This document shows positions 1-8,616 of a DNA stretch of 47,098 bases, piece by piece (within the stretch, counting starts at the first letter, position 1; every line of letters starts with the position of its first letter). A program made the translations under genes and the position numbers. This DNA comes from an uncultured Ruminococcus sp. (lineage in GTDB: Bacteria > Bacillota > Clostridia > Oscillospirales > Acutalibacteraceae): NCBI GenBank assembly GCA_934476515.1, contig CAKSNZ010000013.1, positions 1 to 47,098 on the forward strand, in the 5' to 3' direction. Below the pieces are notes generated by a model that saw only the letters and a list, made by a program, of their open reading frames with translations, searched no databases and had not been told where the DNA came from.

Positions 1-110
1 AGGGTCCAACATTGTTGGACCGTTGGCTTTAGATTTACTAAAAGGTATTTGCAGATTTTTCTCTACATCATTTTAAAGGTATCTTTCGGGCGAACAATGT
101 TCGCCCCTAC
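1..110. repeat. Compact copy of dispersed intergenic repeat (two palindromes)
   Basis: Two perfect 8-bp-stem palindromes lie here: GGTCCAAC-ATT-GTTGGACC at 3-21 and GGGCGAAC-AAT-GTTCGCCC at 88-106, followed by CCTAC. The same two landmarks, in the same order, recur in the long copies near 41.5 and 46.8 kb. The window begins inside this element, so its left border is not seen. It lies just downstream of argJ and may also fold in the transcript end. Confidence 0.7.
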
Positions 111-142
111 ATCTTGCAATGTTTATTCTTATATATCAGCAA

Positions 143-1366
143 TCAGGTTCTATAGTCACCGTTGATTTTTACATAATCATATGTTAAGTCGCAACCATAA
201 GCTTCGGCAAAGCCTTCACCGTCATTAAGTTCAATGTTGATAATAACAGTATCACAAACAAGGACTTCCTTTGCTTCATCTTCATCAAAGCCGACACCGG
301 CACCGTCCTCACAAACAAGAACTTCGCCACCTTCACTTTTGAAAGTAACCTTAACCTTGCTAATGTCAACATCCATACCACTATAGCCGATAGCACATAG
401 CACTCTGCCCCAGTTAGCATCTGCACCAAACATAGCAGTCTTTACAAGTGAAGAACCGATAACTGTCTTTGCAACACCTACTGCATCTTTCTTTGTTTTA
501 GCTCCACTAACATCACAGATAAGTAACTTTGTTGCACCTTCACCGTCTTTAGCAAGTTGCTTTGCAAGTGACTTGAAAGCCTCTGTTAAACCGGCAACAA
601 ATGTCTTGTAATCTTCATTCTTAGTTGTGATTTCCTTATTACCAGCTTTACCACTGGCCATAATAGCAAGTGTATCGTTAGTAGAAGTATCACCGTCAAC
701 AGAAACCATATTGTAGCTGTCTTCTACTGCTTCCTTAAGTGCTTCTTCCAACATTTTTGAGCTGATAGCACAGTCGGTTGTAACGAAAGAAAGCATTGTA
801 CCCATATTAATATGAATCATACCACTGCCCTTAGCAATACCACCAACAGTAACAGTTTTGCCGTCAATAGTCATTTCCATTGCCATTTCTTTCTTAACTG
901 TATCTGTTGTCATAATTGCTTCGGCACAGTCAGAGCCATTTTCGCTACTCATCATTTTCTTCATTAGGTAAAGTTTCTGTTCAAATGGTTCAAGTGGTAG
1001 TGGCACACCGATAACACCTGTTGATGCAACAATAACATCATCTTCGGCAATATTAAGTGTTGATGCACAAAGTTTGCAAACATCTGATGCTTTCTTATAA
1101 CCATCAGCATTACAAGTATTTGCGTTACCACTGTTAGCAACAATAGCCTGTGCTTTGCCGTTTTTCAAATGTTCCTGAGTTACTAGGATAGCATCTGACT
1201 TTACAAGGTTTTTTGTATAAACAGCAGCAGCATTACACAAAGTGTCGCACTTTACCATCATAATATCTTTCTTAGTTGTGTTACCCTCTTTGATACCACC
1301 ACAGATAGCTGCACCGGTAAAGCCTTGAGGAGTTGTGATAGTTCCATCAATAAATCTAAAATCCAT
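143..1366 (-). CDS. argJ: Bifunctional ornithine acetyltransferase / N-acetylglutamate synthase ArgJ
   Basis: Cytosolic enzyme of arginine synthesis that transfers acetyl from N-acetylornithine to glutamate (and in bifunctional forms from acetyl-CoA), making the acetyl cycle. The 407-residue length fits the family. The self-cleavage region reads KGSGMIHINMGTML, with the nucleophile Thr at residue 190; most homologues have Ala rather than Gly before this Thr. A GAGG ribosome site precedes ATG 1366. It is the last gene of argH-argC-argJ, 56 nt after argC; argB and argD are not in the window. Mono- versus bifunctionality cannot be decided from sequence alone. Confidence 0.95.
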   Translation of the reverse strand: MDFRFIDGTITTPQGFTGAAICGGIKEGNTTKKDIMMVKCDTLCNAAAVYTKNLVKSDAILVTQEHLKNGKAQAIVANSGNANTCNADGYKKASDVCKLCASTLNIAEDDVIVASTGVIGVPLPLEPFEQKLYLMKKMMSSENGSDCAEAIMTTDTVKKEMAMEMTIDGKTVTVGGIAKGSGMIHINMGTMLSFVTTDCAISSKMLEEALKEAVEDSYNMVSVDGDTSTNDTLAIMASGKAGNKEITTKNEDYKTFVAGLTEAFKSLAKQLAKDGEGATKLLICDVSGAKTKKDAVGVAKTVIGSSLVKTAMFGADANWGRVLCAIGYSGMDVDISKVKVTFKSEGGEVLVCEDGAGVGFDEDEAKEVLVCDTVIINIELNDGEGFAEAYGCDLTYDYVKINGDYRT

Positions 1367-1422
1367 AAATATACCTCATTTTTTATTTATTATTACGCCT
1401 TGTAAAGAAGTATTTGTAAATA

Positions 1423-2457
1423 TTAGAATGCAGGAGGAACGATTTCCAAACCTGTCTTTTCATCTAAACCAAAAATAATATTCATATTCTGAATTGCTTG
1501 ACCGGCAGCACCCTTAACCATATTATCAATGGCAGCTACTGCAACAAGCAAGTTTGCTCTCTTGTCTAGGTGAAGAGAAATATCACAGAAATTGCTGTAC
1601 TTAACATTGTGAATATCAGCTACTTGACCATCATCAAGAAGTCTGATAAAGTATTCGCCTTTGTAAAAATCTTGATAAATCTTTCTTAGTTCTTCCATTG
1701 TAATGTCCTTCTTTAAAGGAGCATAACAAGTAGCAAGGATACCTCTGTTTACAGGTAACAAATGTGGAACGAAAGTAATAGTTACCTTTTCATCAGCAAA
1801 AGAAGTAAGTGTCTGTTCAATTTCAGGTGTATGACGGTGACAAGCAACCTTATAAGGGTGGAAACCTTCGTTTAGTTCAGGATAGTGGTTACCCTGAGAA
1901 AGTGAACGACCTGCACCGGTAACACCACTTTTACAGTCACAGATAATACCTTTAGTGTCAATAACACCTGCATTAAGTGCAGGAACAAGAGCAAGTGGTG
2001 AGCAAGTTGTATAACAACCCGGATTTGCAATAATCTTAGCACCCTTAATCTTGTCACGATAAAATTCAGGTAAACCGTAAACTGCCATATCGTGAAGTTC
2101 CTTGTGTACATATTCACCTTTGTACCATTCTTTGTATTCTTCTTCACTCTTTAGTCTAAAGTCAGCACCTAGGTCAATAAACACCTTGTCATTGTCATAA
2201 CATTTCTTTGCAAGTTCTTGGCTTAAACCATGTGGTAAAGCAGCAAAGATAACTTCTGCTTTTTCTACAACATCATCTGCATTTTCGCAAATCATATCGT
2301 TTATATTTACATAACTTCTATATACATCACTAATTTTCTGACCCTCAAAGCTAACTGAGCTAATAGCCACAATTTCAGCCTGTGGGTGAGTTGTAATAAG
2401 GCGAACAAGTTCTGCACCGGCATAGCCTGTTGCACCAATAATTCCTACCTTAATCAT
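1423..2457 (-). CDS. argC: N-acetyl-gamma-glutamyl-phosphate reductase ArgC
   Basis: NADPH-dependent reduction of N-acetylglutamyl phosphate to the semialdehyde, third step of arginine synthesis. The N-terminus has the dinucleotide fold GIIGATGYAGAEL (residues 5-17), and the catalytic cysteine is Cys148 in ANPGCYTT. The length of 344 residues is normal for the short (type 1) family. ATG 2457 lies 3 nt after the argH stop, with GAGGAT inside the argH end as ribosome site, so the two are translationally coupled. Confidence 0.96.
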   Translation of the reverse strand: MIKVGIIGATGYAGAELVRLITTHPQAEIVAISSVSFEGQKISDVYRSYVNINDMICENADDVVEKAEVIFAALPHGLSQELAKKCYDNDKVFIDLGADFRLKSEEEYKEWYKGEYVHKELHDMAVYGLPEFYRDKIKGAKIIANPGCYTTCSPLALVPALNAGVIDTKGIICDCKSGVTGAGRSLSQGNHYPELNEGFHPYKVACHRHTPEIEQTLTSFADEKVTITFVPHLLPVNRGILATCYAPLKKDITMEELRKIYQDFYKGEYFIRLLDDGQVADIHNVKYSNFCDISLHLDKRANLLVAVAAIDNMVKGAAGQAIQNMNIIFGLDEKTGLEIVPPAF

Positions 2458-2460
2458 AAA

Positions 2461-3834
2461 TTAATCCTCAATCTTCTTTAGCATATCTTCTGCTTGTTTC
2501 ATAACATTCTGTGGAGCAGGACCACCAAAGGATGTTCTGTCTGCAACACATTTCTCTAGGTTGATAGCTTCATAAACACCATCATCAAAAGCAGAATGTA
2601 CTTTCTTGTATTCTTCCATAGGTAAATTTTCAAGGTCAGTACCAAGGTCAATACATCTTGCAACCAAAGCACCTGTAGCCTTGTAAGCATCTCTAAATGG
2701 GATACCTTTCTTAGTTAGATAATCGGCACAATCGGTAGCATTTATAAATCCACCGGCTGCTGCACTTCTCATTTTATTCTTTAACACTGTCATAGTGTCT
2801 AGCATTGGAGTAAAGGAAATTAGGCACATTTTTACAGAATCGACTGCATCAAAAATAGCCTCTTTATCTTCTTGCATATCCTTGTTGTAAGCTAATGCAA
2901 TGCCCTTCATAGCAGTAAGCAGTCCCATTGTATCACCAAATACACGACCACTCTTACCTCTGACAAGTTCTGCAATATCAGGGTTCTTCTTCTGTGGCAT
3001 AATTGATGAACCTGTAGAGAAAGCATCATCAAGTTCCACAAACTTAAATTCCCAGCTACACCACATAATCATTTCTTCGGAAAATCTTGATAGGTGTACC
3101 ATAATAATTGACAAGTCACTTGCAATTTCCAAGCAATAATCTCTGTCGGAAACACCGTCAAGTGAATTGTTTGTTGGAGCATCAAAACCTAAAAGTTCTG
3201 ATGTCATATGTCTGTCAATAGGGTAAGTTGTACCGGCTAATGCACAAGAACCAAGTGGGTTAATATTCATTCTCTTGCGACAATCCTGAAGTCTTGATAA
3301 ATCTCTTAGGAACATTTCACCGTAAGCTAATAAGTGATGACCGAATGTAATAGGTTGTGCTCTCTGAAGATGAGTATAACCCGGCATTACTGTGTCATAA
3401 TATTCCTTAGCCTTAGATGCAATAACCTTGATTAGGTCCTTTAGCAAAGAAATAATCTCTTCTACTTCGTGTCTTAAATATAGCTTAATATCAACAGCAA
3501 CTTGGTCATTTCTACTTCTTGCTGTGTGAAGTCTTTTACCGTCATCACCGATTCTCTTTGTTAGTTCACCCTCAATAAATGTGTGAATATCTTCACATTC
3601 CATATCAAAGTGAAGTTTACCGGAAAGTAAATCTTCAAGAATACCTTTTAGACCTTCAACAATATGAAGTGACTCTTCTTTCTTGATAATGCCTGTTTCA
3701 CCTAGCATAGTAGCATGAGCGATTGAGCCTTGTATATCTTCTCTAAACATTCTTGAGTCAAAAGAAATGGATGAGTTAAAATCGTTAGTTGTTTTAGAAA
3801 GAGATTTCTTAAATCTTCCTTGCCATAACTGCAT
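2461..3834 (-). CDS. argH: Argininosuccinate lyase ArgH
   Basis: Cleaves argininosuccinate to arginine and fumarate; tetrameric cytosolic enzyme of the fumarase/aspartase superfamily. The superfamily signature GSSIMPQKKNPD is at residues 275-286, and the THLQRAQP helix with the conserved His is near residue 155. The length, 457 residues, is typical. The start has a good ribosome site (GAGGTG). It is the first gene of the argH-argC-argJ operon and is separated from upstream argG by a strong hairpin, so it probably has its own promoter in 3835-3925; I see a TATAAT there but no good -35. Confidence 0.97.
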   Translation of the reverse strand: MQLWQGRFKKSLSKTTNDFNSSISFDSRMFREDIQGSIAHATMLGETGIIKKEESLHIVEGLKGILEDLLSGKLHFDMECEDIHTFIEGELTKRIGDDGKRLHTARSRNDQVAVDIKLYLRHEVEEIISLLKDLIKVIASKAKEYYDTVMPGYTHLQRAQPITFGHHLLAYGEMFLRDLSRLQDCRKRMNINPLGSCALAGTTYPIDRHMTSELLGFDAPTNNSLDGVSDRDYCLEIASDLSIIMVHLSRFSEEMIMWCSWEFKFVELDDAFSTGSSIMPQKKNPDIAELVRGKSGRVFGDTMGLLTAMKGIALAYNKDMQEDKEAIFDAVDSVKMCLISFTPMLDTMTVLKNKMRSAAAGGFINATDCADYLTKKGIPFRDAYKATGALVARCIDLGTDLENLPMEEYKKVHSAFDDGVYEAINLEKCVADRTSFGGPAPQNVMKQAEDMLKKIED

Positions 3835-3923
3835 TGCTTACACCTCTATTTTTGCAAAATTATAGGTATTTTTATGTAAAAACACCGAAAAATAGGAGAA
3901 AAATCATACCCCTAGAAAATGAC

Positions 3924-3954
3924 ATAAAGTCCGTATGGGTCATACGGACTTTAT
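3924..3954 (-). terminator. Hairpin terminator of argG
   Basis: A perfect 14-bp stem (3924-3937 with 3941-3954) with a 3-nt loop lies about 30 nt past the argG stop. The U-tract in the minus direction is short and interrupted, so read-through into argH is possible. Confidence 0.7.
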
Positions 3955-3981
3955 AATTACAATTTAAAGAAATTTCATCAA

Positions 3982-5205
3982 TTATTTGATGAAGCCCTTC
4001 TTAGCACGAACCTTGATTGGAAGACCGAATAGGTTGATGAAACCTGCACTGTCGTTCTGGTCATAAACTTCGTCTTCGTCAAATGTTGCAATATCTTCAT
4101 CATATAGTGAATATGGAGAAGTAACACCTGCATCAATAATGTTGCCCTTGTAAAGTTTTAGCTTAACATCACCTGTAACAACTGTGTTTACCTGATCAAC
4201 GAAAGCTGTTAGAGCTTCTCTTAGTGGTGTGTACCACTGACCATAATAAACTAATTCAGCAAAACGGTTTGAAACAAGTTCCATATAGTGGAATGTATCT
4301 CTGTCAAGTGTTAGTTCTTCTAGTTTCTTGTGAGCATAGTAAAGGATTGTGCCACCAGGAGTTTCATAAACACCACGGCTCTTCATACCAACAAGACGGT
4401 TTTCAATCATATCTGTAATACCGATACCGTTAGCACCACCAACTTCGTTTAGCTTCTTAACGATAGAAACGCCGTCCATTTCAACACCGTCAATAGCTGT
4501 TGGAACACCCTTTTCAAAGTGAATTGTAATATATGTATCCTTATCAGGAGCTTGTTCAGGTGATACACCTAGTTCTAGGAAGTTAGGGTCATCATACTTA
4601 GGTTCATTTGCAGGATTTTCAAGGTCAAGACCTTCGTGGCTTAAGTGCCATAGGTTCTTATCCTTTGAGTAGTTTGTTTCTCTGTTAATCTTTAGAGGAA
4701 TACCCATCTTTTCTGCGTATTCAATTTCGTCTTCTCTTGACTTAAATTCCCATGTTCTCCAAGGAGCAATAATCTTCATATCAGGAGCATAGGCCTTAAT
4801 AGCAAGTTCAAAACGAACCTGGTCGTTACCCTTACCTGTACAACCGTGACAAATTGCATCAGCACCTTCAGCCTTAGCAATTTCAACTAATCTCTTTGCG
4901 ATAATAGGACGAGCAAAAGAAGTACCTAGAAGATATTTGCCTTCATAAACTGCATCAGCCTTGATTGTTTCAAAAACATAATCTTCAATAAATTCTTTTG
5001 TTAGGTCTTCAATGTATAGCTTACTAGCACCTGTCTTAATAGCCTTTTCTTCAAGACCGTCTAGTTCTGTACCCTGACCAACATTACCGGAAACTGCGAT
5101 AACTTCACAGTTATTGTAGTTTTCCTTTAGCCAAGGAATAATGATTGATGTATCAAGTCCACCTGAATAAGCAAGAACAACTTTTTTAATATCTTTATCT
5201 GCCAT
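3982..5205 (-). CDS. argG: Argininosuccinate synthase ArgG
   Basis: ATP-dependent condensation of citrulline and aspartate to argininosuccinate. The N-terminal PP-loop AYSGGLDTS binds ATP. I place the start at ATG 5205 (MADKDIKK), giving 407 residues, because AGGAAA sits at the right distance before it; the eight extra upstream codons would lie over the ribosome site. The gene is read alone from a promoter at 5257-5284, with an ArgR-like box immediately upstream of the -35, consistent with repression or modulation by arginine. Flux passes from this enzyme to ArgH just downstream. Confidence 0.96.
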   Translation of the reverse strand: MADKDIKKVVLAYSGGLDTSIIIPWLKENYNNCEVIAVSGNVGQGTELDGLEEKAIKTGASKLYIEDLTKEFIEDYVFETIKADAVYEGKYLLGTSFARPIIAKRLVEIAKAEGADAICHGCTGKGNDQVRFELAIKAYAPDMKIIAPWRTWEFKSREDEIEYAEKMGIPLKINRETNYSKDKNLWHLSHEGLDLENPANEPKYDDPNFLELGVSPEQAPDKDTYITIHFEKGVPTAIDGVEMDGVSIVKKLNEVGGANGIGITDMIENRLVGMKSRGVYETPGGTILYYAHKKLEELTLDRDTFHYMELVSNRFAELVYYGQWYTPLREALTAFVDQVNTVVTGDVKLKLYKGNIIDAGVTSPYSLYDEDIATFDEDEVYDQNDSAGFINLFGLPIKVRAKKGFIK

Positions 5206-5256
5206 GATAATATTTCCTTTCGTCCTCAATGAGGTTAATAATTAATTTATGTTTTT

Positions 5257-5284
5257 ATTATACACCAATTATACAGAAAATCAA
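5257..5284 (-). promoter_or_regulatory. Sigma-A promoter of argG
   Basis: On the minus strand, -35 TTGATT (5284-5279) is separated by 16 nt from a perfect -10 TATAAT (5262-5257). An ArgR-like box starts 7 nt upstream of the -35. Confidence 0.65.
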
Positions 5285-5498
5285 GGGTTATTTGCATATT
5301 TATTCAAATTTCCAATAATTTGTAGAATTAAGACAACAAGTTTGCATATATACAGAATATTGCAGTAAATTTATACAATCACAACAAAGAATTATACAAA
5401 TATATCCTTAATCAGCCTAGATTTTCCTTGATTTTTAAAATGAATATATGCAAAATTTATGTATATTTATTCATTCTTAATGTATGTTATTCATTTTC

Positions 5499-5528
5499 TT
5501 GCAAAAGATAGCCATAATGTGATATATT
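5499..5528 (+). promoter_or_regulatory. Putative promoter of the flavin reductase gene
   Basis: TTGCAA (5499-5504), 18-nt spacer, TATATT (5523-5528). The nearest ArgR-like box (5482-5497) abuts the -35. Confidence 0.5.
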
Positions 5529-5560
5529 TATCTTATAAAATAATCAAAGGAGATAATAAA

Positions 5561-6067
5561 ATGTTTAAAGAAATATCTGCTAAAGAACTAAAGGAAAACC
5601 CATTTAAGCTTATTGGTGATGATTGGGGTCTTGTTACTGTTGACACTAAAGAAAAGGTCAATATGATGACTGTTTCTTGGGGTGGTGTTGGCATTATGTG
5701 GAATAAGCCTGTTGCATTTACTTTCATTCGTCCACAGAGATACACATTTGACTACCTTGAAAACGGTGAGTACTTTGCTATTTCTTTCCTACCTGATGAA
5801 TACCATGATGTACACAAAATTTGTGGTTCAAAAAGTGGCAGAGATATTGACAAGGTTAAGGAAACAGGTTTAACACCTGTAACCGATGAGAAAGCACCTT
5901 ACTTTGCTGAAAGCAAGGTTGTACTGATTTGTCGTAAAATGTATGGTCAAAGTCTAAATTCCGATAGTGTTGTTGATGAAAGTGTATTCTCAGCATATGC
6001 ACCTGACGGTAGTGACTACCACAAAATGTACATTTCAGAAATTGAAAAGGTACTTGTTAAAGAATAA
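5561..6067 (+). CDS. Flavin reductase-like FMN-binding protein
   Basis: A 168-residue member of the flavin reductase / FMN-binding split-barrel family. The NMMTVSWGGVGIMWNKPVAFTFIRPQRYT stretch (split here as NMMTVSWGG and NKPVAFTFIRPQRYT) matches the usual flavin-binding strand and loop. Start chosen at ATG 5561 because AGGAG lies 8 nt upstream; the 34 extra codons further upstream would cover the promoter and the ArgR-like boxes. Substrate unknown; such proteins in anaerobes bind FMN and reduce it or other acceptors. It is transcribed alone and ends in a strong terminator. Its position behind an ArgR-type box array is the odd part, since no link to arginine metabolism is established. Confidence 0.85.
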   Translation: MFKEISAKELKENPFKLIGDDWGLVTVDTKEKVNMMTVSWGGVGIMWNKPVAFTFIRPQRYTFDYLENGEYFAISFLPDEYHDVHKICGSKSGRDIDKVKETGLTPVTDEKAPYFAESKVVLICRKMYGQSLNSDSVVDESVFSAYAPDGSDYHKMYISEIEKVLVKE

Positions 6068-6085
6068 TTTGTTACAAAAGCATCA

Positions 6086-6120
6086 AAGGGCTGTTTCATA
6101 ACGAAACAGCCCTTATTTTT
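6086..6120 (+). terminator. Rho-independent terminator
   Basis: A perfect 12-bp stem (6086-6097 with 6103-6114), loop of 5 nt, then TATTTTTG. It ends the flavin reductase gene and faces the convergent MBOAT gene. Confidence 0.9.
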
Positions 6121-6130
6121 GTTTAAAATA

Positions 6131-7543
6131 TTAAAAGTTAAAGTAAATAAATGGATTATAAGCACCCTTAACAATGTAGCTGACGGAAACAACTAGCAAT
6201 GCTAAAAGTCCCACAGAACTAACCACATATGCAACAGGGTTTGTACCCTTTATCTTTAGAGAGAAATTCTTAAAAATAGGTGTACTGACAAGAATTGCAA
6301 TTAGGAAATATACAAAATAATTCATTGCATAGTAGATTGTACTGTCATTAATCAAAGTACCGTTACCGAACATTGTGCAAATATATGCCCAAGCTTCTGT
6401 AATACTGTCTGCTCTAAACAGTACCCAACCCATCAATACAAAGAACAATGTATAGATTCTTCTAAGTACAATCATTTTGTCAGGATATTTCTTTTCCCAA
6501 CCTGTTAATTTTTCTATTACAAGCAGTACAAAGTACATTAAACCCCAACATAGGAAAGTCCAGTTTGCACCATGCCAAATACCTGTTAATGACCATACTA
6601 CAAATAGGTTAAACACAAGTCTTGCTTTACTCTTTACTCTTGAGCCACCCAGTGGGAAATATACATAATCTCTAAACCAAGTACCAAGTGACATATGCCA
6701 TCTTCTCCAAAATTCAGTAATAGACTTACTTATGTATGGATAGTCAAAGTTCTCTAAGAAATCAAAACCGAACATTTTACCAAGGCCGATAGCCATATCA
6801 CTATAACCACTAAAGTCAAAGAAAATCTGTAATGAATAAGCTATCGCACCAATCCAAGCCATTACAACAGTCAGTTCACTGTTTGGCATATCAAATGAAT
6901 AATCGGCAACAACACCCATTGTATTTGCCAAAAGAACCTTCTTTGCAAGACCGATAATAAATCTTACAACACCTGTTGAAAAGTTATCAAAGGTTTCAAC
7001 TCTGTGCTTAATCTGATAAGCAACTGTTTCGTATCTAACAATAGGACCGGCAATCAGCTGAGGGAAAAAGCTAATATAAAGACCAACATTCAGTGGGTTC
7101 TTCTGAGCCTCACCCTTTTCCCTATAAACATCAATTACATAACTCATTGCTTGGAAAGTAAAGAAACTGATACCGATAGGCAATGCAATATTCGGTACTG
7201 ACAAGTTAAGACCGGCAATTGAATTAATATTGTCAACAGTAAACATTAGGTACTTAAAGATAAACAATACGGAAAGGTTAAGCACTGCTGTAAGTGCAAT
7301 TACAAGCCTTGAAAGTACTTTCCTATGCCTTACCTTATCAACCAAAAGTCCCAAAGCATAGTTAACAATAATTGATGCAATCATAATCAAAACATACTTT
7401 GGCTCACCCCAAGCATAGAAAATCAAACTTGCAATAAGCAACATTACGTTTTGACCCATTCTCCATTTTCTGAAAACTGTATAATACAGTAACAGAACTA
7501 CCGGTAAAAATACAAATATAAAAACTGTACTAGCAAATAACAT
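6131..7543 (-). CDS. MBOAT family membrane O-acyltransferase (AlgI/DltB-like)
   Basis: A multi-pass membrane protein of 470 residues, the usual length for AlgI/PatA-type O-acyltransferases that carry acyl (often acetyl) groups across the membrane onto surface polysaccharides. Conserved landmarks are WRRWHMSLGTWFRDYV (His283) and the catalytic His324 in LTGIWHGANW. Partners of this family (AlgJ/AlgX-like SGNH proteins, or dltACD) are absent nearby. ATG 7543 lies 3 nt after the fumarase beta stop, so it is coupled to an operon of central carbon metabolism. Which polymer is acylated cannot be told. Confidence 0.9.
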   Translation of the reverse strand: MLFASTVFIFVFLPVVLLLYYTVFRKWRMGQNVMLLIASLIFYAWGEPKYVLIMIASIIVNYALGLLVDKVRHRKVLSRLVIALTAVLNLSVLFIFKYLMFTVDNINSIAGLNLSVPNIALPIGISFFTFQAMSYVIDVYREKGEAQKNPLNVGLYISFFPQLIAGPIVRYETVAYQIKHRVETFDNFSTGVVRFIIGLAKKVLLANTMGVVADYSFDMPNSELTVVMAWIGAIAYSLQIFFDFSGYSDMAIGLGKMFGFDFLENFDYPYISKSITEFWRRWHMSLGTWFRDYVYFPLGGSRVKSKARLVFNLFVVWSLTGIWHGANWTFLCWGLMYFVLLVIEKLTGWEKKYPDKMIVLRRIYTLFFVLMGWVLFRADSITEAWAYICTMFGNGTLINDSTIYYAMNYFVYFLIAILVSTPIFKNFSLKIKGTNPVAYVVSSVGLLALLVVSVSYIVKGAYNPFIYFNF

Positions 7544-7546
7544 AAA

Positions 7547-8107
7547 TCACTCTCTACAATAATCTTTCTGACCTTCGGTATAAGCATTGTTGCCATAACT
7601 ATCAATTGCCACAATACAAGGAAAGTCCTCTACTATATATCTTCTGATAGCCTCAGTACCAAGGTCCTCATAACAAAGTATCTCTTCCTTCTTAATTGAT
7701 TTTGCTATTAAGGCAGCAGCACCACCAACACAAGCAAAATACACACAGCCATTTCTTACAATAGCGTCAATTACATCTTGATTTCTAGCACCTTTACCTA
7801 TCATACCCTTTAGACCTAAGTCTAAAAGTGTAGGTGCATATTTATCCATTCTATAACTGGAGGTAGGTCCGGCAGGTCCTACTGCAAAACCGGGCTTTGC
7901 CGGTGCAGGTCCTACATAATAGATAAGTTCACCTTTAATATCAATAGGTAACTTTTCTCCATTTTGTACAAGTTCATACAACCTTTTATGGGCAGCATCA
8001 CGACCTGTCAGCATTGTGCCTGAAAGTAGCACAGTTTCTCCGGCTTTTAGGTCTTTAATGTCGCTATCCGATAAAGGCAAAGTTAATTGTTTCATTTTCT
8101 TCACCAT
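7547..8107 (-). CDS. fumB: Class I fumarate hydratase, beta subunit (C-terminal domain)
   Basis: Small subunit of the two-subunit, iron-sulfur fumarase/tartrate dehydratase family, interconverting fumarate and malate. Recognisable family stretches are LLSGTMLTGRDAAHKRL, YYVGPAPAKPG, AVGPAGPTSSYRMDKY and MIGKGARN. The full frame is 186 residues; the start could instead be ATG 8095 (MKQLTLPL), where a GGTGAAG site lies closer to normal spacing. The partner alpha subunit is encoded upstream, but a foreign-looking gene separates them. Activity on tartrate rather than fumarate is possible. The symbol is given by analogy for a split enzyme, and databases vary. Confidence 0.88.
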   Translation of the reverse strand: MVKKMKQLTLPLSDSDIKDLKAGETVLLSGTMLTGRDAAHKRLYELVQNGEKLPIDIKGELIYYVGPAPAKPGFAVGPAGPTSSYRMDKYAPTLLDLGLKGMIGKGARNQDVIDAIVRNGCVYFACVGGAAALIAKSIKKEEILCYEDLGTEAIRRYIVEDFPCIVAIDSYGNNAYTEGQKDYCRE

Positions 8108-8108
8108 C

Positions 8109-8606
8109 TTATTTTTTATCTATGTAATACACAAAGGACAGATTACGGGTTTCATTGCCGATAGTAACAGTAAAGTCAATGGACTTAAACTTGTCATCCC
8201 TAATAAGGTACTTTCTGTTCTCGTAAATAATATCCCAATAATACACATCATCATTTATAACGGTTTGATTCTTATCAAACTTCATATAATCTGTGCCATA
8301 TTTAAACTTTATTTTCTCTCCAAAATAACAATACTTATTATTTTTCTTTATCATTTCGCACACATTAATTGAGTATCCGTTAAAATAAAGATAAAGACAA
8401 GTTTTGTCTGTTTCTGCCTTACCGATAGACTGCTGTAGTTGTACTGTGCTATAGTAATGGAACAAACTGTCCTCCGGTGTTTTTTGGAAATCATTAGAAT
8501 ACACATTAGTACCCATTTTCCATGTACCGGGAGTTACAAACATTGTCACTACGCCAATAGCAATAATAATAACTGTTATTACTGTAATTCTAATTGTTCT
8601 TTTCAT
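8109..8606 (-). CDS. Unknown membrane-anchored protein between fumarase subunits
   Basis: I do not recognise this 165-residue protein. It has a basic start (MKRTIR), one hydrophobic helix (about residues 5-25, ITVITVIIIAIGVVTMF), then a soluble part rich in Tyr, Asn and Lys. It is probably exported and anchored, or lipid-free signal-anchored, with the C-terminus outside. Start at ATG 8606 is preferred over an in-frame one at 8648 because AAGGA precedes it and the latter overlaps fumarase alpha. It sits 10 nt after the alpha stop and 1 nt before the beta frame, so it is co-transcribed with both. Function unknown. Confidence 0.7.
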   Translation of the reverse strand: MKRTIRITVITVIIIAIGVVTMFVTPGTWKMGTNVYSNDFQKTPEDSLFHYYSTVQLQQSIGKAETDKTCLYLYFNGYSINVCEMIKKNNKYCYFGEKIKFKYGTDYMKFDKNQTVINDDVYYWDIIYENRKYLIRDDKFKSIDFTVTIGNETRNLSFVYYIDKK

Positions 8607-8616
8607 AAATTTTTCC

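Larger units (their letters stand above)
5206..5560. promoter_or_regulatory. argG / flavin reductase divergent regulatory region with ArgR-like boxes
   Basis: This 355-nt gene-free region holds AT-rich sites resembling the Bacillus-type ARG box (consensus like ATGAATAAAAATTCAAT). They are 5291-5308 (minus-strand TTTGAATAAATATGCAAA, best match), 5341-5358 (weaker), 5439-5456, 5461-5476 and 5482-5497. The last three have centres about 21-22 bp apart, the spacing expected for adjacent boxes under an ArgR hexamer. They end next to the -35 of the flavin reductase gene. No T-box motif is present. The assignment rests on eye-matching only. Confidence 0.55.

Noticed and set aside
5206..5560. T-box leader for argG
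   Set aside because: No AGGGTGG-type T-box sequence or antiterminator is seen; ArgR-like boxes explain the region better.
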